Positions 1 through 6,688 of a DNA stretch of 6,688 nt are shown in pieces. Position 1 is the first letter of the stretch, and every line of letters begins with the position of its first letter. The position numbers were made by a program, and so were the translations under genes. The notes below the pieces were generated by a model. It saw only the letters and a program-made list of their open reading frames with translations, was not told the origin of the DNA and did no database searches. Origin of the DNA: Planctomycetota bacterium (GTDB lineage Bacteria > Planctomycetota > Planctomycetia > Pirellulales > Pirellulaceae); the NCBI GenBank assembly GCA_019347795.1, contig JAHWKS010000319.1, forward strand, positions 1 through 6,688, in the 5' to 3' direction.

Positions 1-193
1 GCCGGGCCAGCAGGGCGAGATTCACCTCCGGCACAACCGTGTTCTCATAGCCGACGATGCCGGGAAAAAGCTCCTCTCCCCCGGCCAACATGCGAAGGAA
101 GTTGTCGTGGATTTCCTGCTTGATCGTCTTGCTGCGCCAGCCGCTCTCTCGCAGCTCGCGCAGATTGGAAGGCTTAACGCCGTTATGAGCCAT
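1..193 (-). CDS. Magnesium-chelatase-like AAA+ ATPase, N-terminal fragment
   Basis: The first 64 residues of a protein that runs off the left edge of the window. Translation begins [20 protein letters not shown] and continues to a segment reading [20 protein letters not shown]. That arrangement (a basic helix, then F-P-G-I-x-G-Y-x-x-T-V-x-P) is what I recognise from the N-terminus of ChlI/BchI-type magnesium chelatase and MoxR-like ATPases of about 450-500 residues found in planctomycetes. Such proteins use ATP to remodel partner proteins, and in organisms without chlorophyll the partner is usually unknown. The Walker A and B motifs lie outside the window, so ATPase competence cannot be checked. 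The ATG at 191-193 is chosen because the conserved segment starts right after it; no Shine-Dalgarno sequence is visible. It is transcribed divergently from the DJ-1-like gene. Family assignment is from memory of the motif and moderately secure. Confidence 0.72.
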   Translation of the reverse strand, partial: MAHNGVKPSNLRELRESGWRSKTIKQEIHDNFLRMLAGGEELFPGIVGYENTVVPEVNLALLAR

Positions 194-210
194 CGTGAAG
201 CCGGGGAATT

Positions 211-238
211 ATCGGAGGGAAGCGGCCCGCCCTCCGAT
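211..238. repeat. Short perfect hairpin upstream of the chelatase-like gene
   Basis: ATCGGAGGG (211-219) pairs perfectly with CCCTCCGAT (230-238) around a 10-nt loop. On the minus strand it sits 17 nt ahead of the start codon of the chelatase-like gene, so it would fall in that transcript's leader. There is no T-run after it, so it is not a classical terminator. A regulatory role is only inferred. Confidence 0.5.
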
Positions 239-242
239 TATA

Positions 243-410
243 GCGCGAGCCGGCGCCGTGACAATCAATCGGAATCGCGGATCGCCGCGCAGAAGGGGTC
301 GGGGAGGTTTTTCGGCCGAGATTTCGCCACGTCGCATGATCCATGGCCGAAAAACCACCCCGACCCCGTCCGCATTTCGCCGCGCGAGCCGGCGCGGTGA
401 CAATCAATCG
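243..410. repeat. Composite repeat: 29-bp direct repeats flanking a 23-bp inverted repeat
   Basis: Two 29-bp copies in the same orientation (243-271 and 382-410) differ at a single base (257 versus 396); each contains GCCGGCGC followed by GTGACAATCAATCG. Between them lie 23-bp inverted arms at 295-317 and 345-367 with 22 of 23 positions paired and a 27-nt loop; each arm holds a GGGGTCGGGG-type block and TTTTTCGGCC. The 168-bp unit resembles a palindromic extragenic repeat or a MITE-like insertion. It has no open reading frame of its own. It lies between divergent genes, so a terminator role is unlikely, although either arm would make a very stable RNA hairpin. Copy number elsewhere in the genome is unknown from this window. 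Confidence 0.7.
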
Positions 411-491
411 TCGCCCGACCTGGCCGACTGTGGTACGATAATCCCGTTTCCTCGCAACGAGTTTTCACGCCCACCCACGAATCCATAAGTC

Positions 492-1061
492 ATGGCCAGT
501 GCAAAGATCCTCATGCCGATCGGCGACGCGACCGAAGCGCTCGATACGTTCTACCCGTACTTCCGCCTGCCGGAGGACGGCTTTGAGGTGGTGGTGGCCG
601 GCCCCGAGGCGCGGCTCTACCACACCGTGCTGCACGAGATCCCGCCCGACAGCCCCGTCCCGTGGGACATCACGCAGGAGCGGCCGGGCTATCACATCCG
701 CGCGACCGTTGCTTTCCGCGACGTGCGGGCCGCCGACTACGCCGGCATGTTCATCTCCGGTGGCCGGGCGCCGGAGTACATCCGCTACGACCAGGACCTC
801 CTGCGAGTGACGCGGGAGATTCACGAGGCGGGCAAGCCGATCGCTTGCGTCTGCCACGGCATCGAGATTCTCACCGCCGCCGACGTGATCCAAGGCCGCA
901 CGGTCACGACCGTCGCCAAGTGCGCCCTCGACTGCCGGCAGGGAGGCGCCGAATACGTCGATCGCGAAGTGGTGGTGGATCGCAACCTGGTGACCGCCCG
1001 CACCTGGCACGACAACACCGCCCTGATGCGCGAGTTCGTGAAGATGCTGAAGGGGAGTTGA
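492..1061 (+). CDS. DJ-1/PfpI family protein
   Basis: A 189-residue single-domain protein of the class-I glutamine-amidotransferase-like fold, cytoplasmic, with no signal peptide. The family signatures are clear: the glycine-rich ISGGRAPEYIR segment (88-98) and the nucleophile elbow ACVCHGIEIL (118-127), which puts the reactive cysteine at Cys121 followed by His122. Glu15 is in place for the acidic residue that contacts the cysteine in DJ-1/PfpI proteins. The family includes intracellular proteases, glyoxalase III-type enzymes and protein deglycases or oxidative-stress proteins, and the sequence alone does not decide which. The length is normal. The ATG at 492 begins the expected first beta strand (KILMPIGDA); no Shine-Dalgarno sequence precedes it. 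The stop overlaps the next gene's ATG by one base, so the two are probably co-transcribed and translationally linked. Confidence 0.9.
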   Translation: MASAKILMPIGDATEALDTFYPYFRLPEDGFEVVVAGPEARLYHTVLHEIPPDSPVPWDITQERPGYHIRATVAFRDVRAADYAGMFISGGRAPEYIRYDQDLLRVTREIHEAGKPIACVCHGIEILTAADVIQGRTVTTVAKCALDCRQGGAEYVDREVVVDRNLVTARTWHDNTALMREFVKMLKGS

Positions 1062-1573
1062 TGTTAGCCGGAGGTATGTCTGTGGCGGGCCGGAAGAAGC
1101 GACGCACCCGCGAGCACGTCATCGCAGACTTGAGCGTGAACCACGTGGAACGGTTCATCCTGCGGTGCGGCTGGGTTGCGCGACGAATGAGCCCTGACTA
1201 CGGGATCGATTTGTACATGGAGACGTACAACTCAGATGGTGAAATTGAGAACGAGGGCGTTTGGTTTCAACTGAAAGCGACCGATAAACTGTCCGTTCGC
1301 AACACACGGAATGCGATCCCTGTTCGTATGGAGTGGCGTGATTTGCTATTCTGGATGAATGAACGGATGCCGGGGGTACTCGTGATCTACGATGCAAAGG
1401 AGGAGCAAGCATGGTGGTTGCACCTGCAGGAGGCGATTGGCGCCGTTAAACGCAGAACGCGCGATCGAGTCGCGGCTACGATCACGCTTCACGTCCCCCT
1501 AGACAACAAGCTCGATGAAACAGCGATTCGCGGCTTCGCCAAACTACGTGATGCCGCCTTGCGTGGAGGGTAA
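1061..1573 (+). CDS. DUF4365 protein, PD-(D/E)XK nuclease-like
   Basis: A 170-residue protein that I assign to DUF4365. After a basic N-terminus (RKKRRTR, 11-17) there is a helix with Glu30, then SPDYGIDLY (44-52) and WFQLKAT (68-74). The G-x-D ... Q-x-K pair (Asp50, Gln70, Lys72) is the core of PD-(D/E)XK-like nuclease folds, so DNA cleavage or binding is plausible but unproven. A tryptophan-rich strand follows (AWWLHLQ, 117-123). The start is uncertain. ATG 1061 overlaps the upstream TGA and has GGGGAG three bases before it; ATG 1076 directly abuts GGAGGT; GTG 1082 lies six bases after that GGAGGT, the best ribosome-binding spacing. All retain the domain. GC over the central part (1201-1380) is about 49 percent, against about 75 percent in a sampled line of the preceding gene, a possible sign of horizontal transfer. 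Confidence 0.8.
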   Translation: MLAGGMSVAGRKKRRTREHVIADLSVNHVERFILRCGWVARRMSPDYGIDLYMETYNSDGEIENEGVWFQLKATDKLSVRNTRNAIPVRMEWRDLLFWMNERMPGVLVIYDAKEEQAWWLHLQEAIGAVKRRTRDRVAATITLHVPLDNKLDETAIRGFAKLRDAALRGG

Positions 1574-1583
1574 TCGGTGAGCC

Positions 1584-1835
1584 ATGAAGACCAGCCAAGT
1601 CCGTTTTGGTCAACTGCAAAGATTCTTGGAGGAGATGGGGTTTTCGGCGGAGCGTGACAATCAAGGATGGCGATTCGACCACGCTGCATCAAACACGGTC
1701 TTTCTCTTCCGAGGCTATCGGCCGGCCGATCGCGTTTATGAGCACGATTTGTTGGTCGTTCGCTCGCAGCTTGATGGCCGCGGCCTGATGGCGCCGGACG
1801 CCTTTCACGAATCGCTTATCAAGACGCCGGCCTGA
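1584..1835 (+). CDS. Small HicA-like protein of unknown function
   Basis: An 83-residue protein with the layout of the HicA/YcfA double-stranded-RNA-binding-like fold. An opening helix (VRFGQLQRFLEEMGF, 6-20) leads to a strand pair (GWRFDHAASNTVFLF, 28-42), and a C-terminal helix region with VVRSQLDGRGL (58-68) follows, ending in an acidic segment. HicA toxins cleave mRNA using a histidine in a G-S-H motif; here the equivalent stretch reads NQGWRFDH, so the usual catalytic position is not obviously kept, though His33 and His54 remain. No HicB-like antitoxin is next to it. I recall similar standalone small proteins in planctomycetes, always uncharacterised. The ATG at 1584 is ten bases after the DUF4365 stop; GGAGGG at 1565-1570 is rather far (13 nt). 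It is probably the last gene of a three-gene unit. That it is a real gene is likely; its function is unknown. Confidence 0.68.
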   Translation: MKTSQVRFGQLQRFLEEMGFSAERDNQGWRFDHAASNTVFLFRGYRPADRVYEHDLLVVRSQLDGRGLMAPDAFHESLIKTPA

Positions 1836-1860
1836 CCCAGCGAGCCGAGTCGCGCACAAT
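1836..1860. other. Convergent gene junction
   Basis: Only 25 bp separate the stop codons of the HicA-like gene (+) and the DUF1501 gene (-). No hairpin with a T-run is visible, so transcripts from both sides may overlap or terminate by a Rho-type mechanism. Confidence 0.5.
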
Positions 1861-3198
1861 TCAGATCACTTCCGGCATCGGGCGATACCCGTCGGTGAGG
1901 TACTGCGGTCTGCCGGAGAGGTCGCGGAGGGTGGTGTCGGGGGGAATCCCGAGGAAGTGGTGCAGCGTGGCGTGGACTTCGCCGAAGTGCACGGGGCGGT
2001 CGGCGATCTCGCCGCCCAAGCGGTCGGTGGCGCCGATCACCTGTCCGGTGCGGAATCCGCCGCCGGCGATCAGGCCGCCGCCCACCTGCGGCCAATGGTC
2101 GCGCCCCGCGTCGGCGTTGATCTTCGGAGTCCGGCCGAACTCGCCCCAGGCGACCACCGCCACGTCGCGGTCCATCCCGCGCTCGTAAAGATCTTCGATG
2201 AGAGCCGACAATCCCTGATCGAACCAGGGGAGATGCGTGTTCTTCGCTTCGCTGAAGTTGTTGCTATGGAAATCCCAGCGGCCGAAGTTCAGCGTCACCA
2301 CGCGGGCGCCGGCTTCCACCAATCGCCGCGCCAGGAGGAAGTGCTCCAGGTTTCGCGGGGCGCCGTCGCCGTATCGCTTGGGATCCCCCTTGCCGTAGCG
2401 CTCGCGAACGGCTGCGTCTTCCTTGGACAAGTCCAGCGCCTCGGCCAGCCGGCTGGAGGTGAGGATGTCCAGAGCCTGCTGGTTAATGGCATCGAGACCG
2501 GCCATCGTCCCGCCGGCGTCCACGTCGCGGCGCAAGTTGTCCAGCGACTCATACAGCGACTTGCGGTCCTGCAGCCGGTCTTCCGTAACGCCGTTCAGCT
2601 TCATGTCTTCCTGCGCGGGTCCGGAAGGGCGAAACGCCGCATGCCCGACTCCCAAGAAGCCCGGAAGCCCCGGCGAGCCGTAGGGGGGATGCCCCGCATC
2701 GGGCGCCAGACCGACAAACGGCGGCACGGAGCGATGCCTGCCCCCCTGCACCTTGGAAACGATCGATCCGAGGGACGGCCAGCCGCCCGGCGGCTGATTG
2801 CGCGTGGATCGCCCGGTGTAGCAGATGAACGAGTCGTGCGCCCCGTTCGGCGAACCGTGCACCGACCGCAGCGGGATGCACTTGTCCATCACCTTCGCCA
2901 TCCGGGGCATGTGCTCGCAGATTTCGATCCCGGGCACATTCGTCGGGATCGGGAGGAACTCGCCGCGAATCTCGGCCGGGGCGTTCATCTTTAAATCATA
3001 CATGTCCTGGTGCGGCGGAGCGCCGACCAGGTAAATCATGATGACCGACTTCTGCGATCCTCGGATGCCGGATTGCTGCTCCGCCCGCAACAGCCCGGGC
3101 AACGTCAATCCGCCGAGTCCGAGGGCGCCGATCCGTAAAACATCGCGGCGGGAAACGCCGTCGCACAAACGAGCTTTTCGACCATGAATCGAGAACAT
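1861..3198 (-). CDS. DUF1501 protein (sulfatase/phosphatase-like), Tat-exported
   Basis: A 445-residue protein of the DUF1501 family, which belongs to the alkaline-phosphatase/sulfatase-like superfamily and is greatly expanded in planctomycetes. The N-terminus carries a twin-arginine signal: SRRDVLRIG (16-24), a glycine/leucine-rich core and a likely cleavage site after LRA (residue 39), so the protein is exported folded. Family landmarks follow in order: HQDMYDLK (63-70), the RSVHG...HDSFICYTGR block (111-130), a RWDFHSN segment, WGEFGRTP (351-358) and GRDHWP (365-370), whose Asp and His are probable metal ligands. The substrate is unknown. In planctomycetes DUF1501 genes usually follow a DUF1549/DUF1553 cytochrome-like gene; none is present here, and the upstream neighbour on the same strand is the zinc-ribbon/Yip1 gene, 124 bp away. 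The ATG at 3196-3198 is chosen because it puts the Tat motif near the N-terminus. No Shine-Dalgarno sequence is seen. Confidence 0.93.
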   Translation of the reverse strand: MFSIHGRKARLCDGVSRRDVLRIGALGLGGLTLPGLLRAEQQSGIRGSQKSVIMIYLVGAPPHQDMYDLKMNAPAEIRGEFLPIPTNVPGIEICEHMPRMAKVMDKCIPLRSVHGSPNGAHDSFICYTGRSTRNQPPGGWPSLGSIVSKVQGGRHRSVPPFVGLAPDAGHPPYGSPGLPGFLGVGHAAFRPSGPAQEDMKLNGVTEDRLQDRKSLYESLDNLRRDVDAGGTMAGLDAINQQALDILTSSRLAEALDLSKEDAAVRERYGKGDPKRYGDGAPRNLEHFLLARRLVEAGARVVTLNFGRWDFHSNNFSEAKNTHLPWFDQGLSALIEDLYERGMDRDVAVVAWGEFGRTPKINADAGRDHWPQVGGGLIAGGGFRTGQVIGATDRLGGEIADRPVHFGEVHATLHHFLGIPPDTTLRDLSGRPQYLTDGYRPMPEVI

Positions 3199-3241
3199 GC
3201 GGCAGTTGGGGGCAGGAGGGAGGCGAGCCGCGGGCGGGATG

Positions 3242-3271
3242 CATCAGCCAATGCTGATGAGTTAATCATAA
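3242..3271 (-). promoter_or_regulatory. Candidate promoter and leader hairpin for the DUF1501 gene
   Basis: On the minus strand TATGAT (3266-3271) resembles a -10 box. Just downstream is a perfect 7-bp stem, CATCAGC/GCTGATG, at 3242-3248 and 3253-3259 with a 4-nt loop, about 44 nt before the DUF1501 start codon. The -35 region (around 3289-3294) is not convincing. The stretch is AT-rich compared with its surroundings, which supports a promoter, but the call is tentative. The hairpin lacks a T-run on either strand, so it is a poor terminator for the upstream gene. Confidence 0.3.
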
Positions 3272-3322
3272 CGCATCGGCCGCCGGGAATCCAGGGCGAA
3301 CGCGAACCCAGGCGAGCGGCGG

Positions 3323-4675
3323 CTACTGCCGGCTGAGAAACGCCAAGCCGCCGATGAGCGTCATAAATGCGATCACGATGGCGACGTAGATCATTATGTT
3401 CATCACGATGTAAATCAGCAGCGCGAGATATCCCTTTCCTTTAGAGACTCGGTGAGCGGTCGCCATCCCGACGGGGATACTGTAAAAAGCGACCACTGGC
3501 CCCAGAACCAGAAGGCACGGGCAAACGGCGAGCGCATTGGCGCTTCCGGAGAGGTAGCCCGCAGCTTGTAAGGTCGTGCTCAGCGGCTGCGTGGCGCCGC
3601 CGACAATCTTCAGGGCCAGATGATACATCAGCCCAAAGAACACCAGGCCGACAATCGAACTGACGATGCCAAAGACGACAAAGAATCCCATGACCATAAG
3701 GAGGAGCGCGATATCCACCTCGCCGCCGATCGCCCGAATTAACTGAAACGGCGCCAGCACGAGGTTCGCCACCACGACCGCGGAGATCGCGAAGGTGAAC
3801 GACATGCCGACGGCGCCGGGGGCCATGCCGGCGAAGGCGGTTTCCGGCTCGAAAATCACAAGCTTCACCGTGTCGAAGATGGCGCCCCACTCGCCTCGCT
3901 CGGCCTCCCACGGGATGCTGCTCTTGAGCGCGCCGCCGCCTCCTTGGCCGCCGCCCTTCGCGGTGGCGGTCGGAGGGCCGAGTTTCCTGGCTTCCACCTT
4001 TTTGATCGTCTCGACTTTGACCTTCTTGCCCTTCTGCCGGTCGAAGCCGCATTGGATGCAGAGGACCGCCTCGGGCGCCAGCGCGGCGCCGCAATTCGGG
4101 CAGGCGTCCTCGCCGATGGCTCTCGGCGCGAGGCCGACTTCATCGAAGAGGTCGTCCAGGCCCAAACCGCCTCCGGCCGGCGCCGAACGGGCGGAGGCCC
4201 CGGCGGCGACGGCCGAAGCGGCCGCGCCCACCACCAGCGGCTGACTGCACGTGGGGCACTTCACCGTCTTGCCGCGCAGCTCGGGCTTGGCGCCGAAGCG
4301 GGCGCCGCACTGGCACGTGACGGCGATGACGTCCGCGGGACTCTGCGGCCCAGCGGCTGCTTTGGGTTGAGCGACGGCCGCCTGCTTCCCGCCGCCGACG
4401 GTGAGCGGCTGACCGCACTTGGGGCATTTGACTTGCTTGCCTGCCAGCTCGGCGGGAGCGGCGAACTTCGCCCCGCACTTGCAGGCGGCGACGATCTTTC
4501 CATCCGGCGTTTTCGCTCCCGGCGCCGGCTGCTGCGCAGCGGCCCCCTTCGCCCCTTGGCCGGGGGCGGGGATCGCCAGCGGTTGCTGGCAGCCGGGACA
4601 TTTGACGGTCTTGCCCGCCAGGTTGTCGTTGGCGGCGAACGACTTGCCGCATCGACAGGATACAGGAATCGGCAT
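3323..4675 (-). CDS. Multi-zinc-ribbon protein with C-terminal Yip1-like membrane domain
   Basis: A 450-residue predicted inner-membrane protein. The cytoplasmic half holds three near-identical zinc ribbons of pattern CxC-x16-CxxC: Cys7/9/26/29, Cys65/67/84/87 and Cys121/123/140/143, each with CxCG, a LAGK- or LRGK-type turn and CPxCxQPL. Ala/Gly/Gln/Pro-rich linkers separate them. A fourth, different ribbon (Cys192/195/206/209, ending CGFDRQKGKK) and a basic linker lead to the membrane part at about 262-450. Hydrophobic stretches there lie near 291-313, 320-355, 379-407 and 416-446; the layout matches Yip1 domains. Zinc-ribbon plus membrane-domain proteins are frequent in planctomycetes but have no established function. 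An upstream in-frame GTG at 4729 would add 18 residues. I prefer ATG 4675 because the protein then begins MPIPVSCRCGKSF, directly at the first ribbon. Neither start has a clear ribosome-binding site. Confidence 0.87.
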   Translation of the reverse strand: MPIPVSCRCGKSFAANDNLAGKTVKCPGCQQPLAIPAPGQGAKGAAAQQPAPGAKTPDGKIVAACKCGAKFAAPAELAGKQVKCPKCGQPLTVGGGKQAAVAQPKAAAGPQSPADVIAVTCQCGARFGAKPELRGKTVKCPTCSQPLVVGAAASAVAAGASARSAPAGGGLGLDDLFDEVGLAPRAIGEDACPNCGAALAPEAVLCIQCGFDRQKGKKVKVETIKKVEARKLGPPTATAKGGGQGGGGALKSSIPWEAERGEWGAIFDTVKLVIFEPETAFAGMAPGAVGMSFTFAISAVVVANLVLAPFQLIRAIGGEVDIALLLMVMGFFVVFGIVSSIVGLVFFGLMYHLALKIVGGATQPLSTTLQAAGYLSGSANALAVCPCLLVLGPVVAFYSIPVGMATAHRVSKGKGYLALLIYIVMNIMIYVAIVIAFMTLIGGLAFLSRQ

Positions 4676-4774
4676 GCGAGGCGCCGGTGAGGGAGCGTCA
4701 AGTTCAGGGTTTCCATTGTGCCTAGCCACGCCGCCGACAGCAACCGGCAGGCGCGAACGCGGGAACGGGCGGCG

Positions 4775-4785
4775 CTGTCAAAATG
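4775..4785 (-). promoter_or_regulatory. TTGACA-containing 11-mer facing the zinc-ribbon gene
   Basis: On the minus strand this reads CATTTTGACAG, identical to the plus-strand copy at 5029-5039. TTGACA is the classical -35 hexamer, and here it points toward the zinc-ribbon/Yip1 gene, about 100 bp before its start. No good -10 box lies 16-18 bp downstream, so it may be an operator-like site or coincidence. Confidence 0.25.
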
Positions 4786-4800
4786 GCAGGAGAAGCGGAG

Positions 4801-4933
4801 AGGAGTCAGGGGTCGGGAGTCAGGAGTCAGTGCCCTCGAACGAATGGCGCATCGGGAGTTGTTTTGGGAACCCAAAAGAGATGTTTCGATGGAGGTTTCT
4901 CGATTCGCGACTCCTGACTTCTGACTCCTGACC
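4801..4933. repeat. Nested inverted repeat with 7-bp tandem units
   Basis: The left arm is four tandem heptamers at 4801-4828 (AGGAGTC, AGGGGTC, GGGAGTC, AGGAGTC). The right arm carries three in inverse orientation at 4910-4930 (ACTCCTG, ACTTCTG, ACTCCTG). Inside are CATCG/CGATG (4850-4854 and 4887-4891) and, at the centre, the near-perfect palindrome TTTTGGGAACCCAAAA (4862-4877, arms of 7 bp). All pairs share a centre near 4870, so this is one imperfect palindrome of about 133 bp. Heptameric tandem repeats are known in cyanobacteria (STRR sequences); this one resembles a mobile or slippage-expanded extragenic repeat. It codes for nothing. Confidence 0.72.
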
Positions 4934-5028
4934 GCATCGCCACGACCGTTTGGACGCTCCTTTCCCTCGTCGCTCCCGCGTTTGGTCCGCGGGTTGCGTT
5001 TTGTTGGGCCGTCGCGTTCCCCGTGCGT

Positions 5029-5039
5029 CATTTTGACAG
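5029..5039 (+). promoter_or_regulatory. Candidate -35-like 11-mer upstream of groES
   Basis: CATTTTGACAG, with a perfect TTGACA at 5033-5038, is 77 bp ahead of the groES start. The expected -10 position 17 bp on falls in a GC-rich hairpin and has no TATAAT-like sequence, so a standard sigma-70 promoter is not supported. The same 11-mer occurs inverted at 4775-4785. Confidence 0.3.
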
Positions 5040-5045
5040 TATTCC

Positions 5046-5066
5046 GGCGGGCGAGGCCCGCCTCGC
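5046..5066 (+). promoter_or_regulatory. Two overlapping, mutually exclusive hairpins in the groES leader region
   Basis: GGCGGGC (5046-5052) pairs with GCCCGCC (5056-5062) around GAG, while GCGAGG (5051-5056) pairs with CCTCGC (5061-5066) around CCCG. Both stems are perfect and share bases, so only one can form at a time. They lie 34-54 nt before the groES ribosome-binding site. A heat- or protein-responsive switch is conceivable for a chaperonin operon, but GC-rich DNA often makes such overlaps by chance. Confidence 0.35.
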
Positions 5067-5099
5067 GGCAATCCCTATTCGAGATCCCTAATTCGTTTC

Positions 5100-5105
5100 G
5101 GAGGA
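5100..5105 (+). promoter_or_regulatory. groES ribosome-binding site
   Basis: GGAGGA ends nine bases before the groES ATG. It is one of the few strong Shine-Dalgarno sequences in the window and fixes the start that gives groES its N-terminal extension. Confidence 0.8.
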
Positions 5106-5114
5106 AACCCATTT

Positions 5115-6688
<1,574 letters not shown>

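Larger units (their letters stand above)
194..491. other. Divergent intergenic region
   Basis: This 298-bp gap separates two divergent genes and must hold both their promoters. It contains a short hairpin (211-238) and a composite repeat element (243-410), described separately. The short reading frames here are repeat-derived and have no recognisable protein features. A weak -10-like string, TACGATAAT at 434-442, lies about 50 bp before the DJ-1-like start, but no matching -35 box is visible. It is offered only as a candidate. Confidence 0.6.
4676..5114. other. Divergent intergenic region before groES
   Basis: This 439-bp gap lies between the zinc-ribbon/Yip1 gene (-) and groES (+) and must hold both promoters. 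It contains a large nested inverted repeat (4801-4933), an inverted pair of TTGACA-containing 11-mers, and a GC-rich hairpin region before groES, all listed separately. No CIRCE element (TTAGCACTC-N9-GAGTGCTAA) is present. Short frames across it are repeat-derived or shadows, and no additional gene is supported. Confidence 0.6.

Noticed and set aside
295..367. Rho-independent terminator
   Set aside because: The stem is strong, but it lies between divergent promoters with a 27-nt loop and no gene ends nearby, so termination is not its evident role.
194..491. CRISPR-like array because of the two near-identical 29-bp repeats
   Set aside because: There are only two copies, 110 bp apart, and an inverted repeat fills the interval; there is no spacer periodicity and no cas genes.
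662..1060. Upstream extension of the DUF4365 frame into the DJ-1 gene
   Set aside because: The translation there is arginine-rich shadow sequence. The DUF4365 domain begins only after the DJ-1 stop, so a start at 1061-1082 is preferred.
1396..1449. AAAGGAGG followed seven bases later by ATG at 1411, inside the DUF4365 gene
   Set aside because: It looks like a strong internal ribosome-binding site, but the frame stops after 12 codons and the purine run is explained by the Ala-Lys-Glu-Glu codons of the host gene.
1653..1664. GTGACAATCAA within the HicA-like gene, shared with the 243-410 repeat
   Set aside because: The match is 11 bp and does not extend on either side; coding constraint and chance explain it well enough.
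1957..2994. 345-codon open frame on the plus strand
   Set aside because: It is antisense to the DUF1501 gene, whose motifs and Tat signal are unambiguous; the open frame is a result of high-GC codon bias.
5000..5114. CIRCE/HrcA operator before groES
   Set aside because: I looked for TTAGCACTC-N9-GAGTGCTAA and close variants across the gap and found none.

Overview
The window most likely comes from a planctomycete (Planctomycetota). It has high-GC coding DNA, a DUF1501 protein with a twin-arginine signal, a multi-zinc-ribbon protein fused to a Yip1-like membrane domain, and a small HicA-like protein of a type I associate with planctomycete genomes. Intergenic regions are rich in palindromic repeats. 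The phylum is inferred from gene families, and no genus can be named.

Layout: 1-193 (-) is the N-terminus of a magnesium-chelatase-like AAA+ ATPase cut by the window edge. 194-491 is a divergent intergenic region with a hairpin and a composite repeat. 492-1835 (+) holds three closely packed genes: a DJ-1/PfpI protein, a DUF4365 PD-(D/E)XK-like protein that overlaps it by one base, and an 83-residue HicA-like protein 10 bp further on. 1861-3198 (-) is the DUF1501 protein, convergent with that cluster. 3323-4675 (-) is the zinc-ribbon/Yip1 protein. 4676-5114 is a second divergent intergenic region with a nested inverted repeat built on 7-bp units and a possible leader switch. 5115-6688 (+) is groES followed by the first two thirds of groEL, separated by a 75-bp inverted-pair repeat.

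Functional reading: groES-groEL form the chaperonin operon. No CIRCE (HrcA) operator is visible upstream, so its control is not the classical Firmicutes-type one. The DJ-1/DUF4365/HicA-like cluster looks co-transcribed. Its second and third genes are clearly lower in GC than their neighbours, and a nuclease-like fold beside a HicA-like fold is suggestive of an accessory module, but no defence or toxin function is shown. The most distinctive non-coding features are three different palindromic repeat elements, one in each long non-coding gap except 3199-3322. No tRNA, rRNA, CRISPR array or transposase gene was seen.
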